A stretch of 64,000 bases of DNA from Pseudobdellovibrionaceae bacterium. Lineage in GTDB: Bacteria; Bdellovibrionota; UBA1018; UBA6935. Location of the stretch: positions 1-64,000 of the forward strand of contig PBMP01000113.1 in assembly GCA_002722705.1 (NCBI GenBank), written 5' to 3'. Made by a program: the position numbers and the translations under genes. This document shows, piece after piece, positions 1-7,469 of this stretch. Under the pieces are notes generated by a model, which did not search any database, had not been told where the DNA came from, and saw only the letters and a program-made list of their open reading frames with translations. How positions within the stretch are numbered: the stretch's first letter is position 1; each line of letters begins with the position of its first letter.

Positions 1-174
1 AAAACTGAAATCACAAATTCGATGTAATACACCACAAAATGTGAAAGTTCGTATTGAACTGATTTTATTAGCTCATAAGATCAGAAATGTGAGGGAGGAA
101 TGGGTTCACGATTTTGATGAGTATACCGCGAGAACTACCTTTAATAGAAGAGATCTCGCAATTGGATTCAGAAC

Positions 175-1122
175 CTATGGTTCAGAGGTTCCTCTAAATA
201 ACAATTCTCCTCGACTAAAGATGACTCGACCATATTTACTCGAGGATTTGATGAGATATACTGGCTTACCCAGGACCTTGAGAACCTCTACGGCTTCTTT
301 ACTTTCTACTAAAAAGTAATCGACATGAGAGAAATTGAAGCTCCCATATACAAGAGTTTCATAGTAGCTGTCGCATCGAGACTTCGAAGGTAAAGCCCCT
401 CTTGAAAATGTTCCTCGATGTGGAAACAGACTCTCTCCAGAGTAATCGAGCTGAAGATTTAAGTAGCTTTTTTGCCCAAGGCAAAGACTATCGGAAGCCG
501 TCCAAAGTGACCTTTTTTTCATTTCTGAATTTAGAACAGCGCCGATGTTACCATATTGCCGAGTGATTGAATGTTTTTTATGTGCGAGCTCTGTATGAGA
601 TCGAACATTTAAGAATGCAGACTTAGGACGCAGAATCAATGACTTCTCAGAATTACCCATCAAAATTCCAGTGACGTTATCCTCAGCCCGTAATCTTTCT
701 TTGGGAACATACCCTCCCCTTGATTTTCCTGAAAGATGTTGATTCAAAAATCCCCGTTCGTAAATAGACTGAAAATCTTTAAGAAAAAAAAATAAAATAA
801 TTTCTGATTCAGTAAACAAATTAACCTTAGAGTGATCTTCCATTTTGAATTCTCGTGCGAGGATTAATTCTTGTCGTCGCACTCTCTCTACAATTGATCG
901 AGCAATTTGATTGATCGAAGACTTACGAAATACACTTGATGGAATTTTCTCTTTGTCCTCCAGTCTAAGAACCTCTTCGATCACCTGAGACTCGACACCA
1001 GCAGTTCCTAAAGAAAAAGAATCTTTACAATTGACTGTAGTAGCGAATGACGGCTGAATGACCAAGACATGAAGAATGCAGTTTACTAAAAGAATAAAAA
1101 AGTTATTTTTAAAAAATGTCAC
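175..1122 (-). CDS. Exported protein of unknown function
   Basis: I do not recognise this 315-residue protein. It begins with a GTG codon followed by a typical signal peptide: hydrophobic core at about residues 8-25 and a likely cleavage after SFA at residue 27. The mature part has no further membrane segment. It contains an RGGYVPKERL stretch near the middle and a C-terminal segment with a Cys-Asp-x-Tyr-Tyr-Glu motif followed by alternating hydrophobic residues, suggesting a compact beta-rich domain. It is the last of three minus-strand genes (2812 to 175) separated by short gaps, so it may share their transcript. The start is chosen because the signal peptide begins at once; the ribosome site is weak. 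The 174 bases between its stop and the window edge hold nothing I can support. Confidence 0.7.
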   Translation of the reverse strand: MTFFKNNFFILLVNCILHVLVIQPSFATTVNCKDSFSLGTAGVESQVIEEVLRLEDKEKIPSSVFRKSSINQIARSIVERVRRQELILAREFKMEDHSKVNLFTESEIILFFFLKDFQSIYERGFLNQHLSGKSRGGYVPKERLRAEDNVTGILMGNSEKSLILRPKSAFLNVRSHTELAHKKHSITRQYGNIGAVLNSEMKKRSLWTASDSLCLGQKSYLNLQLDYSGESLFPHRGTFSRGALPSKSRCDSYYETLVYGSFNFSHVDYFLVESKEAVEVLKVLGKPVYLIKSSSKYGRVIFSRGELLFRGTSEP

Positions 1123-1219
1123 ATCTACCTACTTCAAGTTCTGAAATCCAACTTTACCTTTATCACTTTAATTTCCATTCATCAGAAATTTTTCAAAAAT
1201 CACACTTAAATCAATAAAT

Positions 1220-2254
1220 TTAAATTCCCATCTTCAAAAGGAGATTTTCTCTATTCTCTTTAAACAATAACCTTTTAGAGATGACCTCAGTAACAATAGA
1301 CGAATATAACCGAATCAGCGTCATTCTATGTTCTAAAGAATTTAATATTTCATCTAAATTAAATGCTTGAAAAAAGTCTTCAAATTCGACTGAACCAATA
1401 GGAAATCCATCTTTTCCCAATCTTCTGTATTTTCCATTCCAATTTAATTCACGTGCGTAAGACATAAAAAAAGGAGGATTCTCCCACCTTAACCCTACAT
1501 CAAAATAAGGGAAGTCAGTCTCCCTCATTCGAACTCCAAGCATTTCCTTAAAATATGAAGCGAGACTTGTTCGTCTAAATGGATGAAAACGAGACGAACT
1601 TTCTGGAATTCCTACTGAGATCACATTCATTGCGTCTTTCGTTTTCCACCCCTTATCCAAAAGATAATTCCGAACTGCAGTTGAAATCTGAATCAACGAA
1701 TGGCCTACTGAAACTCCACCCTCGGTAATTGAGTCAATTAAAACAATCTTACGATTCTTTAGATTCCCTATTTTCAAAAAATCAAAATAACGGTCAAAAG
1801 ATTGGTAATCCTCAAACGACTCTCTTGCTAACGATCGAGACATTGCTAAAAAATGAATTCGAGAAGCCATTGGTGTTTCATGAAAAATCGATTTTGCAAT
1901 TAAATAAGGAATATAAAATCCATTACCGATAAAATAAAAATCACCGTCAACTGGAGTCTTTTCAAAAATATGTAATATTTTTTTTATAGATTCATTTGTA
2001 GTAAACTTCTGACTTCGAAAAGTACTGATATTTTGATTTAAAAACTCCGGAGACAAATCCATAAGCTGCTCAAATTCAGGAGATCTGCTTTGGAGAATAA
2101 ACTGAGGTAGTTTTTTCCTGACTTCTGAAAGAAGTTCTATTTTTTGTGCAGATTCTTCAAGTCCTTTTATTAAAAACAACTCAACACAAGCGTGACTATC
2201 AATTGAAAGTAAAAAACAGCAAACAAAAGAAATTTTTTTAATAAAAAAAACCAT
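1220..2254 (-). CDS. Exported protein with a phosphoribosyltransferase-like loop
   Basis: A 344-residue protein with a signal peptide (residues 1-22, probable cleavage after SHA). The mature part contains, at residues 170-183, a hydrophobic strand followed by D-S-I-T-E-G-G-V-S, which fits the pattern of the PRPP-binding loop of type I phosphoribosyltransferases (hydrophobic strand, acidic residue, then T-x-G-G-x-S/T). An upstream Y-F-I-G-N-G-F-Y stretch at 107-114 sits where such folds often have their first glycine loop. The usual second acidic residue is replaced by serine, so catalysis is uncertain. An exported protein with this fold would be unusual because PRPP is cytoplasmic; the loop may bind another phosphate ligand. 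It lies 27 bases downstream of the minus-strand gene at 2282. The fold assignment is inference from the motif. Confidence 0.65.
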   Translation of the reverse strand: MVFFIKKISFVCCFLLSIDSHACVELFLIKGLEESAQKIELLSEVRKKLPQFILQSRSPEFEQLMDLSPEFLNQNISTFRSQKFTTNESIKKILHIFEKTPVDGDFYFIGNGFYIPYLIAKSIFHETPMASRIHFLAMSRSLARESFEDYQSFDRYFDFLKIGNLKNRKIVLIDSITEGGVSVGHSLIQISTAVRNYLLDKGWKTKDAMNVISVGIPESSSRFHPFRRTSLASYFKEMLGVRMRETDFPYFDVGLRWENPPFFMSYARELNWNGKYRRLGKDGFPIGSVEFEDFFQAFNLDEILNSLEHRMTLIRLYSSIVTEVISKRLLFKENRENLLLKMGI

Positions 2255-2281
2255 ATTTAATTAAGCTTGATTCTAAAAAAA

Positions 2282-2812
2282 CTAAAACCCACTCATACCT
2301 AAAAGGACAGAAGCAAAAGATCGACTCACTTTAAAGCTCATTTCTTTTTCAAAAGCTTTTTCGATCAAATGAAGATTAGATTTACGCTTTCCTTGTGTGA
2401 GATCTACTTTGACAGAAAACTTCTCTATAGAATTTAAGTACCGTAAGTCAGATTCAATTTTTTTGATTTCTTTTTTTGAATATCCATTCATTCGTGCATA
2501 ATTCAAGAAAGTTTTGTATTGAGAAAGAGAGTCTTCACCGAACTCTTCATCCAACGCAATCCCTACAATTGTTAATCCAAAAGAGGCAACATAAAACCAA
2601 CTTGGAATATAAGAACCTTCAGTATACGCAATTAATCCTAGTCCCCCCGATCCCACGAGAGTAGATAGCGCTCCAGTCACAATCAACGAAGCTCTTTGAA
2701 CTTGATTTAATGAAGACTGAGGATTGACTGCAGCAACGACAACAGCTTCACTCTTTTGAATAGAAGTATAGAAAGACAAGATACACGCAAAGGTAATCAC
2801 CAATTTTTTCAC
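2282..2812 (-). CDS. Small membrane or exported protein, unknown
   Basis: A 176-residue protein. I place the start at the GTG at 2812 because GAGAGGAAA lies just upstream at a suitable spacing; a TTG six codons earlier lies across that ribosome site and is unlikely. The first 23 residues form a signal peptide or membrane anchor ending in SEA. Two further hydrophobic stretches at about residues 41-63 and 68-85 are rich in Gly and Leu and could span the membrane. The rest is charged and helical, with lysine-rich segments. No family is recognised. It is the first gene of a minus-strand trio with the two exported proteins that follow. Confidence 0.65.
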   Translation of the reverse strand: MKKLVITFACILSFYTSIQKSEAVVVAAVNPQSSLNQVQRASLIVTGALSTLVGSGGLGLIAYTEGSYIPSWFYVASFGLTIVGIALDEEFGEDSLSQYKTFLNYARMNGYSKKEIKKIESDLRYLNSIEKFSVKVDLTQGKRKSNLHLIEKAFEKEMSFKVSRSFASVLLGMSGF

Positions 2813-2886
2813 TTTATTTTCCTCTCTCAAATCTCACGTCATTCCATAACGAGACCTTAAGTAATGCAGCGTGTCTTACAGAGAGG

Positions 2887-2946
2887 GACATTTTCTGTCA
2901 AAGGAATATTAAAAAAGTGTTTGAATACAAATAAAAACAAAAAAGC
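2887..2946. repeat. Direct repeat, copy A
   Basis: About 60 bases, beginning GGACATTTTCTGTC and ending in ACAAAAAAGC, repeated in the same orientation at 3779-3836 with a few substitutions and one 4-base gap. The first 14 bases contain the inverted repeat GACA-ttttc-TGTC. This copy lies just ahead of the WG-repeat lipoprotein gene, so the two copies bracket that gene. Confidence 0.75.
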
Positions 2947-2985
2947 TTTAATTCTGGTCTTAAAACGTTTTAGAACAAAAATAAT

Positions 2986-3591
2986 ATGCTGCTAAAAAAC
3001 ACTAAAATGCCAATATTAAAACTCATTATTCTAAATCTTATAATCTTTACCATGGATGCTTGTCACCTTTTTGAAGAAAAACCCTCAACTAAAGAAACAA
3101 AACCTTTAGAAAGCTGTGTATTTCCAACACAGAACGGATTAGAAAAAATCGATCGTTGTGTCTCAAAAATCAACCATTCCTATCAACTCACTGCTCCCGC
3201 ACTCAAACAAATCAAATTTAACTCAAACGGGCTTTCTACTGGGTATCTCGGAAAAAACTGTTTTTGGGCTCATCTCTCTGGAAAAGTCATTCAGTCTCAT
3301 TGTTATGACAATGGTCCTGACTACTTCAAAGAAGGCTTAGCTCGATACATCAATTCAAATCAACAATTCGGATTCATCAACTCATCTCTAGAAGTGGTCA
3401 TTAAAGCTCAGTATGATTTTGCATTTCCATTTCAACACGGAAAATCAAAAGTCTGCACAGGGTGCAAACGAGTTCAATCAAAAAAAGGGACACACTCTTC
3501 ATTTTCAGGGGGGGAATGGAAAATTATCGATAAAAAAGGAAAAGTCATTACCCATTGTAAAAAAGCTAAAAATTCGAGTGAATGCAATTGA
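2986..3591 (+). CDS. WG-repeat-like lipoprotein
   Basis: A 201-residue protein with an N-terminal hydrophobic segment (residues 9-23) ending at Cys26 in M-D-A-C, a loose match to a lipobox, so probably a lipoprotein. The middle and C-terminal parts look like degenerate WG (KWG) repeats: F-G-F-I-N-S-S-L-E-V-V-I near residues 124-135 and W-K-I-I-D-K-K-G-K-V-I near 177-187 are the recurring core. Ten or so cysteines are present, unusual for the neighbourhood. An alternative start is the ATG at 3007, which would shorten the positive N-terminus; neither has a strong ribosome site. The gene is flanked by two copies of a 60-bp direct repeat and points the opposite way to its neighbours, suggesting it was inserted or duplicated here. 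Confidence 0.6.
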   Translation: MLLKNTKMPILKLIILNLIIFTMDACHLFEEKPSTKETKPLESCVFPTQNGLEKIDRCVSKINHSYQLTAPALKQIKFNSNGLSTGYLGKNCFWAHLSGKVIQSHCYDNGPDYFKEGLARYINSNQQFGFINSSLEVVIKAQYDFAFPFQHGKSKVCTGCKRVQSKKGTHSSFSGGEWKIIDKKGKVITHCKKAKNSSECN

Positions 3592-3666
3592 CTGCAGTAA
3601 TGACAAGATAATTCATTTTTTTCATTCCCCGTCTTAACGAAAAGAAAATCTGAGCTTTCGATAAGC

Positions 3667-3752
3667 AGCCTAATGAGGGCTGGTATTATTCCTTATTATT
3701 CATAATAGGCTCCTTTTTTGTTTATGTAACGGGGAATATCCCCGAAGGAGCC
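3667..3752. other. Hairpin-rich intergenic stretch
   Basis: The roughly 300 bases between the WG lipoprotein and the histone gene hold nested inverted repeats: CAGCC/GGCTG at about 3667-3681; an outer stem GGCTCCTT (3708-3715) with AAGGAGCC (3745-3752); inside it GGGGA-ata-TCCCC (3731-3743). The second repeat copy and the histone terminator follow. No open frame of note. It could be the 3' end structure of the plus-strand gene or a remnant of a mobile segment. Confidence 0.45.
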
Positions 3753-3778
3753 CTTCTTTTCAAATCCCACCGAGATTT

Positions 3779-3836
3779 AGGACATTTTCTGTCAAAGGAA
3801 TCTTAAAGAAGTGTGTGAATAAAAAAACAAAAAAGC
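3779..3836. repeat. Direct repeat, copy B
   Basis: Second copy of the repeat at 2887-2946, same orientation. Its last bases (the A run and GC) overlap the T tract and stem base of the minus-strand terminator for the histone gene, so the repeat unit includes part of a terminator. Confidence 0.75.
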
Positions 3837-3861
3837 CAAACCTTTATTCAAAGTTTGGCTC
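3822..3861 (-). terminator. Intrinsic terminator of the histone gene
   Basis: Read on the minus strand: AGCCAAAC, an 11-base loop, GTTTGGCT, then a run of T. The 8-bp perfect stem (3834-3841 with 3853-3860) lies about 30 bases past the histone stop codon. Confidence 0.85.
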
Positions 3862-3892
3862 CATTAAATTCTAAAATGTAACGTTTAAACGA

Positions 3893-4087
3893 TTAATCGA
3901 AGTCGCGATCCATCACAGTTTTTCTGTTTGATGAATTTGCATTTGCAATTGCTTGGTCACATAGCTCACGCACTTTATCAGACAGCTTTGCCATCACAGC
4001 GCTTGAAGTATTCATACCCGATTCACTTTTAATATAATTTTTAAGTTTAGATGCGACTACGAGAACTTCTGTTTTTTCTTCAGACAT
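3893..4087 (-). CDS. Bacterial histone-fold DNA-binding protein
   Basis: A 64-residue protein matching the short bacterial histones described from Bdellovibrio. Predicted layout: helix 1 at residues 6-20 (V-L-V-V-A-S-K-L-K-N-Y-I-K), loop, long helix 2 at 27-52, then loop 2 with N-R-K-T-V at 54-58 and a very short third helix D-R-D-F. The R-K-T-V/I followed by an acidic residue is the signature that in archaeal histones contacts DNA at the loop 1/loop 2 edge. The ATG at 4087 is preceded by AAAGGAG at good spacing; an in-frame TTG ten codons upstream would translate through that site and is rejected. It probably forms a dimer that binds or bends chromosomal DNA. It has its own terminator and lies 176 bases beyond gltX, so it is likely transcribed alone. 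Fold assignment is by motif recognition. Confidence 0.85.
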   Translation of the reverse strand: MSEEKTEVLVVASKLKNYIKSESGMNTSSAVMAKLSDKVRELCDQAIANANSSNRKTVMDRDFD

Positions 4088-4263
4088 GGATAATCTCCTT
4101 TCAATTGAGGCTTTCAAGATAACTCTGAAACCTAGGAACCTTTTATAATTCCTTTTTAAGGAATGCCAAAGAAACTATTATTATTTTTTTTCACAAAAAT
4201 AACAAAGAGTTACAAAAAAAAATCTAACTCAATCAACAATATGCGACGAGTTATTTTTCTTTT

Positions 4264-5775
4264 TTAGCTATTTTCCCCGTATTCTAGAACTTTAGACAAT
4301 CGTGAAAAAACCAAATCCCACGGATACTCAACTAATAAATCAAACATCCCTACACTCACTTCTCTTCCAGTCATACAAATTCGCATCGGTTGAGTTAAAT
4401 CTCCTAACTTCACTCCATGACGTTTTGAGAGATCTTTTAAAGTTTCATGAACTTCTTCGGTTTTAATTCCTAAATCCATCAAACGAGGAGCACCTCCCCA
4501 AGCCATATCTGAAAGTGTTCGATCTGAGGAAATTTGACTTTTAATTTTAGAGTCCCAGTCATCAACCAAAGTTCGTACAACCGCTAAAATAGGCGATTTT
4601 ATTTCTGGTTTTTTATTCCATTTAAAACTAGAGGTATCCACCTCTACTGCACCAGGGGTACATAAAGGAACTAACATCTGAGCCATCTCTTTAAGCGTTT
4701 TTACTTTCTGTTGAACAAGTTCAACTAAGCGAAGTCCAAATGGAGTTTGCAATCGATGCGTTGCTTCGGACGAAAAGTAATCACCAAAATCTTCTAAAAC
4801 TTTTTCAGCTAAATCAGATGCAGAAGACTGACGAATATGATTTCCATTGAGCCATTCTAACTTTTCAGGATTAAAGACAGCTGCACTTTTCGTAACAGAA
4901 TCGAAATTAAAGAATTGAATCATTTCATCAATCGTAAAAATCTCTTGATCCCCGTGAGACCACCCCAAACGAACCAGGAAATTAAGAAGAGCTTGAGGCA
5001 AGATTCCCTCTCCTCTATAGACATTTGCAGAAACATCTCCATGCCTCTTACTTAATTTCTTTTTGTCGGTTCCCAAAATCATTGAAAGATGTGCAAACTC
5101 GGGAAGTTTTTCTCCTAAAAAACGGTAAAGATGAACTTGTCTGGGTGTGTTATTAATATGATCATCTCCACGAATGACATGAGAGATTTTCATTTCAGCG
5201 TCATCAATCACAACCACTAAATGGTAAGTCGGAACTCCGTTTGATCCGATCATCACAAAATCATCAATCTCAGAATTAGAGATGGTAATTTTTCCATGAA
5301 TCAAATCATTAAACTCGACTTGCCCTTCTAAAGGAATTTTAGCTCGAATGACAAAAGGTTTCCCTTCTGGATGCTCCGTCAAATTTCGACATCGGCGATC
5401 GTACATCGGTTTTTTTCCCTCTGCCATCGCCTTTTGTCTCATTTGTTCAAGCTCGTCAGGCGTACAATAGCACCGATAACCATGCCCTTGATCAACCAAC
5501 TCCTGCGCTCTTTTTTGATACAAATCCCAACGTTTACTTTGAAAAAGAACAGGTTCATCAGAGTCCATTCCAAGCCAATGCATGACTGCTAAGATATCTT
5601 TTGTATGGGACTCTTCGGATCGTTCTGTATCTGTGTCTTCAATTCGAAGTAAAAACTGACCATCAAAATGCCTAGCATAAAGCCAATTAAATAAAGCAGT
5701 ACGAACTCCACCAATGTGAAGAGCACCTGTCGGAGAGGGGGCGAAACGAACACGAACTTGAGATTGAGTTGACAT
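4264..5775 (-). CDS. gltX: Glutamyl-tRNA synthetase
   Basis: A 503-residue class I aminoacyl-tRNA synthetase that charges tRNA-Glu (and possibly tRNA-Gln if an amidotransferase pathway is used; no glnS is visible here). The HIGH-type motif reads H-I-G-G at residues 20-23 and the KMSKS-type motif K-L-S-K-R at 240-244. Cysteines at 102, 104 and 129 lie in the zinc-binding insertion seen in many bacterial GluRS. R-I-E-D-T-D-T (44-50) is the conserved glutamate-site segment. Length matches the family. Start ATG at 5775 gives a standard N-terminus directly before the catalytic strand. Upstream on the same strand is the cytochrome gene (52-base gap). Confidence 0.97.
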   Translation of the reverse strand: MSTQSQVRVRFAPSPTGALHIGGVRTALFNWLYARHFDGQFLLRIEDTDTERSEESHTKDILAVMHWLGMDSDEPVLFQSKRWDLYQKRAQELVDQGHGYRCYCTPDELEQMRQKAMAEGKKPMYDRRCRNLTEHPEGKPFVIRAKIPLEGQVEFNDLIHGKITISNSEIDDFVMIGSNGVPTYHLVVVIDDAEMKISHVIRGDDHINNTPRQVHLYRFLGEKLPEFAHLSMILGTDKKKLSKRHGDVSANVYRGEGILPQALLNFLVRLGWSHGDQEIFTIDEMIQFFNFDSVTKSAAVFNPEKLEWLNGNHIRQSSASDLAEKVLEDFGDYFSSEATHRLQTPFGLRLVELVQQKVKTLKEMAQMLVPLCTPGAVEVDTSSFKWNKKPEIKSPILAVVRTLVDDWDSKIKSQISSDRTLSDMAWGGAPRLMDLGIKTEEVHETLKDLSKRHGVKLGDLTQPMRICMTGREVSVGMFDLLVEYPWDLVFSRLSKVLEYGENS

Positions 5776-5827
5776 TCCTAAGAATTACCAGCCATTGCTC
5801 ACCGAATCAATCAAGAGTGAAGAGATT

Positions 5828-6580
5828 TTATTTTTGGTAAACCCATTCTTTGACAAAAGACTGAATTCCTCTCCAAAACTGACGATTCACGGAGGGAGCT
5901 CCTTCAGAAGCCGGATGCCAGGTTTGAGGATGGCTCTGAATTTTTTCTAAATAAGGGGAAAGGTCTCCTATCGGTCGATTCAGGTGACATCCCATACATG
6001 TTTGAACAAAACGTTTTTCCCCTCGAAGCGCAGATGGATTGGATCTATTTTTCAAAACCCATTCTCCAAAGTATTTCTCATATTGACTAAATTCAACCTG
6101 AGTGACCGAAGCAAGCGAATAGAGATTCTCAGGGAGCCATTCTTTTTTTAATCCCGGGGTGGTTTCTTTGGGCATCACAAAAGCAACCGGTCCCTTTTCC
6201 AGCAACCTCTTTTTCCCTTTCTTCACAGCCAAAATTGCGGGATATTTCCGTATTAAATACCTTGGAATTCGAATTTCTTTTTCTTTCGATTTCAAAATAA
6301 TGAGATCTACTTTTGCTCTTTGCTCTAAAGGAAGTCCTTTGAGAGCCTCATCAAGAAACCCCTCAAATCGCGGGCCAGCATAGAGAGCTTTTTGACCTCC
6401 GGTAAAGGGAGTTTCCCAAATCCTTTTATATTTGAGTGGCTTTAATTCCTCAAGGGTCCAGGATTTCAGTTCTCTTTCTTCTTTTAATGTTGATAATTTT
6501 ACTTTTACTTTAAAAGGCTCTTGCTGTGACCAAGCCTGAAAATTTGAGAGAAGAAGAAAGAAAACTAAAACCGTATTCAT
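5828..6580 (-). CDS. Exported c-type cytochrome with oxidoreductase-like N-terminal domain
   Basis: I start it at the ATG at 6580, which gives a clean signal peptide (residues 1-19, ending A-W-S-Q-Q); the frame is open 22 codons further but without a sensible N-terminus. The protein (250 residues) has a beta-rich first half with V-D-L-I-I-L-K-S and R-I-P-R-Y-L-I, reminiscent of the small molybdopterin-oxidoreductase-like (sulfite oxidase fold) domain, and a C-terminal segment with a single haem-attachment motif C-M-G-C-H near residue 195, preceded by G-E-K-R-F as in class I cytochromes c. It is short for a cytochrome domain and lacks an obvious distal methionine motif. Probably a periplasmic electron carrier; the partner is not visible. 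The N-terminal assignment is inference. Confidence 0.7.
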   Translation of the reverse strand: MNTVLVFFLLLSNFQAWSQQEPFKVKVKLSTLKEERELKSWTLEELKPLKYKRIWETPFTGGQKALYAGPRFEGFLDEALKGLPLEQRAKVDLIILKSKEKEIRIPRYLIRKYPAILAVKKGKKRLLEKGPVAFVMPKETTPGLKKEWLPENLYSLASVTQVEFSQYEKYFGEWVLKNRSNPSALRGEKRFVQTCMGCHLNRPIGDLSPYLEKIQSHPQTWHPASEGAPSVNRQFWRGIQSFVKEWVYQK

Positions 6581-6764
6581 TTCATTCAGTATGCCGTTGA
6601 ATCGACTTTCTGACCACTTCAAAATCAGGAAACCCTCATTTATCACAAAAACATACCTTTTAAGTCACTTATATAACTAGTGATTTTTACAAGAATCCAT
6701 TTTACTTGCGGCTCCCTCAGGTTTTTGCTATCTCTCTATACTAATTATTAGCCATTCAAGGTTG

Positions 6765-6792
6765 GAGTGGGTCAAAAGCCCACTTTTTTTTT
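6765..6792 (+). promoter_or_regulatory. Attenuator-like hairpin in the rimP operon leader
   Basis: GTGGG at 6767-6771 pairs with CCCAC at 6779-6783 and can be extended outward by an A-T and two G-T pairs; a run of nine T follows at once. It lies about 30 bases ahead of the rimP start and within the only leader of the operon, so it would terminate early transcripts. A similar terminator-like element upstream of rimP-nusA-infB operons is known in other proteobacteria (the rimP leader). A -10-like TATACT at 6737-6742 suggests the transcript starts just upstream. Confidence 0.65.
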
Positions 6793-6821
6793 GCCAAAAA
6801 ATGCAATGGTAACGGAGATTT

Positions 6822-7469
6822 GTGTTGGAAATAGAAGCTAAGCCTCTTAATGAACCTCTCTTTGGAGGAACGAAAAAAGAAGAAGAACTCATGGAGTTTA
6901 TTCGTCCTTTTCTTGCGCCTTTGGGGTTGGATTTAGTTCATATAGAAATTCTTCATCAACCGAAAAAACTTCGAATTTTTATCGATCTCATAACTCCTTC
7001 TTCAGATCATACAGGAATCACTATTGATGACTGTGCTGACGCCTCTCGTGCACTTGATTCACCTCTAGATGAGTCTCCTCTGATCGAGTCTATTTTCAAA
7101 GGTGCTTATGACCTTGAAGTTTCCTCACCAGGACTTGATCGTCCTTTGAGACGCAAATCGGATTATCAAAAGTTTCTTAATTATAAAATCAAGCTTCAAG
7201 TTTTTAGACCACTTTCTGCTCAAGAACTTTCAAATGAGGACTACCAAAAAACTCATTCGAAACAAAAGAATTTTGTAGGGATTTTACGTGAGGTTTTCGC
7301 CGACGATATCAAACTCGAAGTCGAACGAGGACCTGCTAAAAAGAAAACGAAAGGACAAACTGAACTTCGCTCGGTTGATGAAATTAGGATTCCATTGAGT
7401 TTAATTACTAAAGCCAATTTGGATCCCCAATTTGAAGACTCAGCACTCAGGAAGGAAATAAAACAATGA
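6822..7469 (+). CDS. rimP: Ribosome maturation factor RimP
   Basis: A 215-residue protein for 30S subunit maturation. The N-terminal domain carries the conserved L-G-L-D-L-V-H-I-E-I block near residues 35-45, and the family signature D-L-E-V-S-S-P-G-L-D-R-P-L at about 100-112 is intact. It is longer than the usual 150-170 residues because of an inserted, charged segment in the C-terminal SH3-like domain (around K-K-K-T-K-G). The GTG start at 6822 has GGAG five bases upstream. Its stop overlaps the nusA start (ATGA), so the two are translationally coupled as the first pair of the rimP-nusA-infB-rbfA-truB operon. Confidence 0.93.
   Translation: MLEIEAKPLNEPLFGGTKKEEELMEFIRPFLAPLGLDLVHIEILHQPKKLRIFIDLITPSSDHTGITIDDCADASRALDSPLDESPLIESIFKGAYDLEVSSPGLDRPLRRKSDYQKFLNYKIKLQVFRPLSAQELSNEDYQKTHSKQKNFVGILREVFADDIKLEVERGPAKKKTKGQTELRSVDEIRIPLSLITKANLDPQFEDSALRKEIKQ

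Noticed and set aside
41-319. Plus-strand open frame of 92 codons at the window start
   Set aside because: It overlaps the 3' end of the exported protein at 175, lacks a ribosome site, and its sequence is basic and unstructured; the minus-strand gene with signal peptide is stronger.
2986-3591. WG lipoprotein as an IS-borne gene with repeats as IS ends
   Set aside because: The repeats are direct, not inverted, and no transposase is present; only the insertion/duplication idea is kept.
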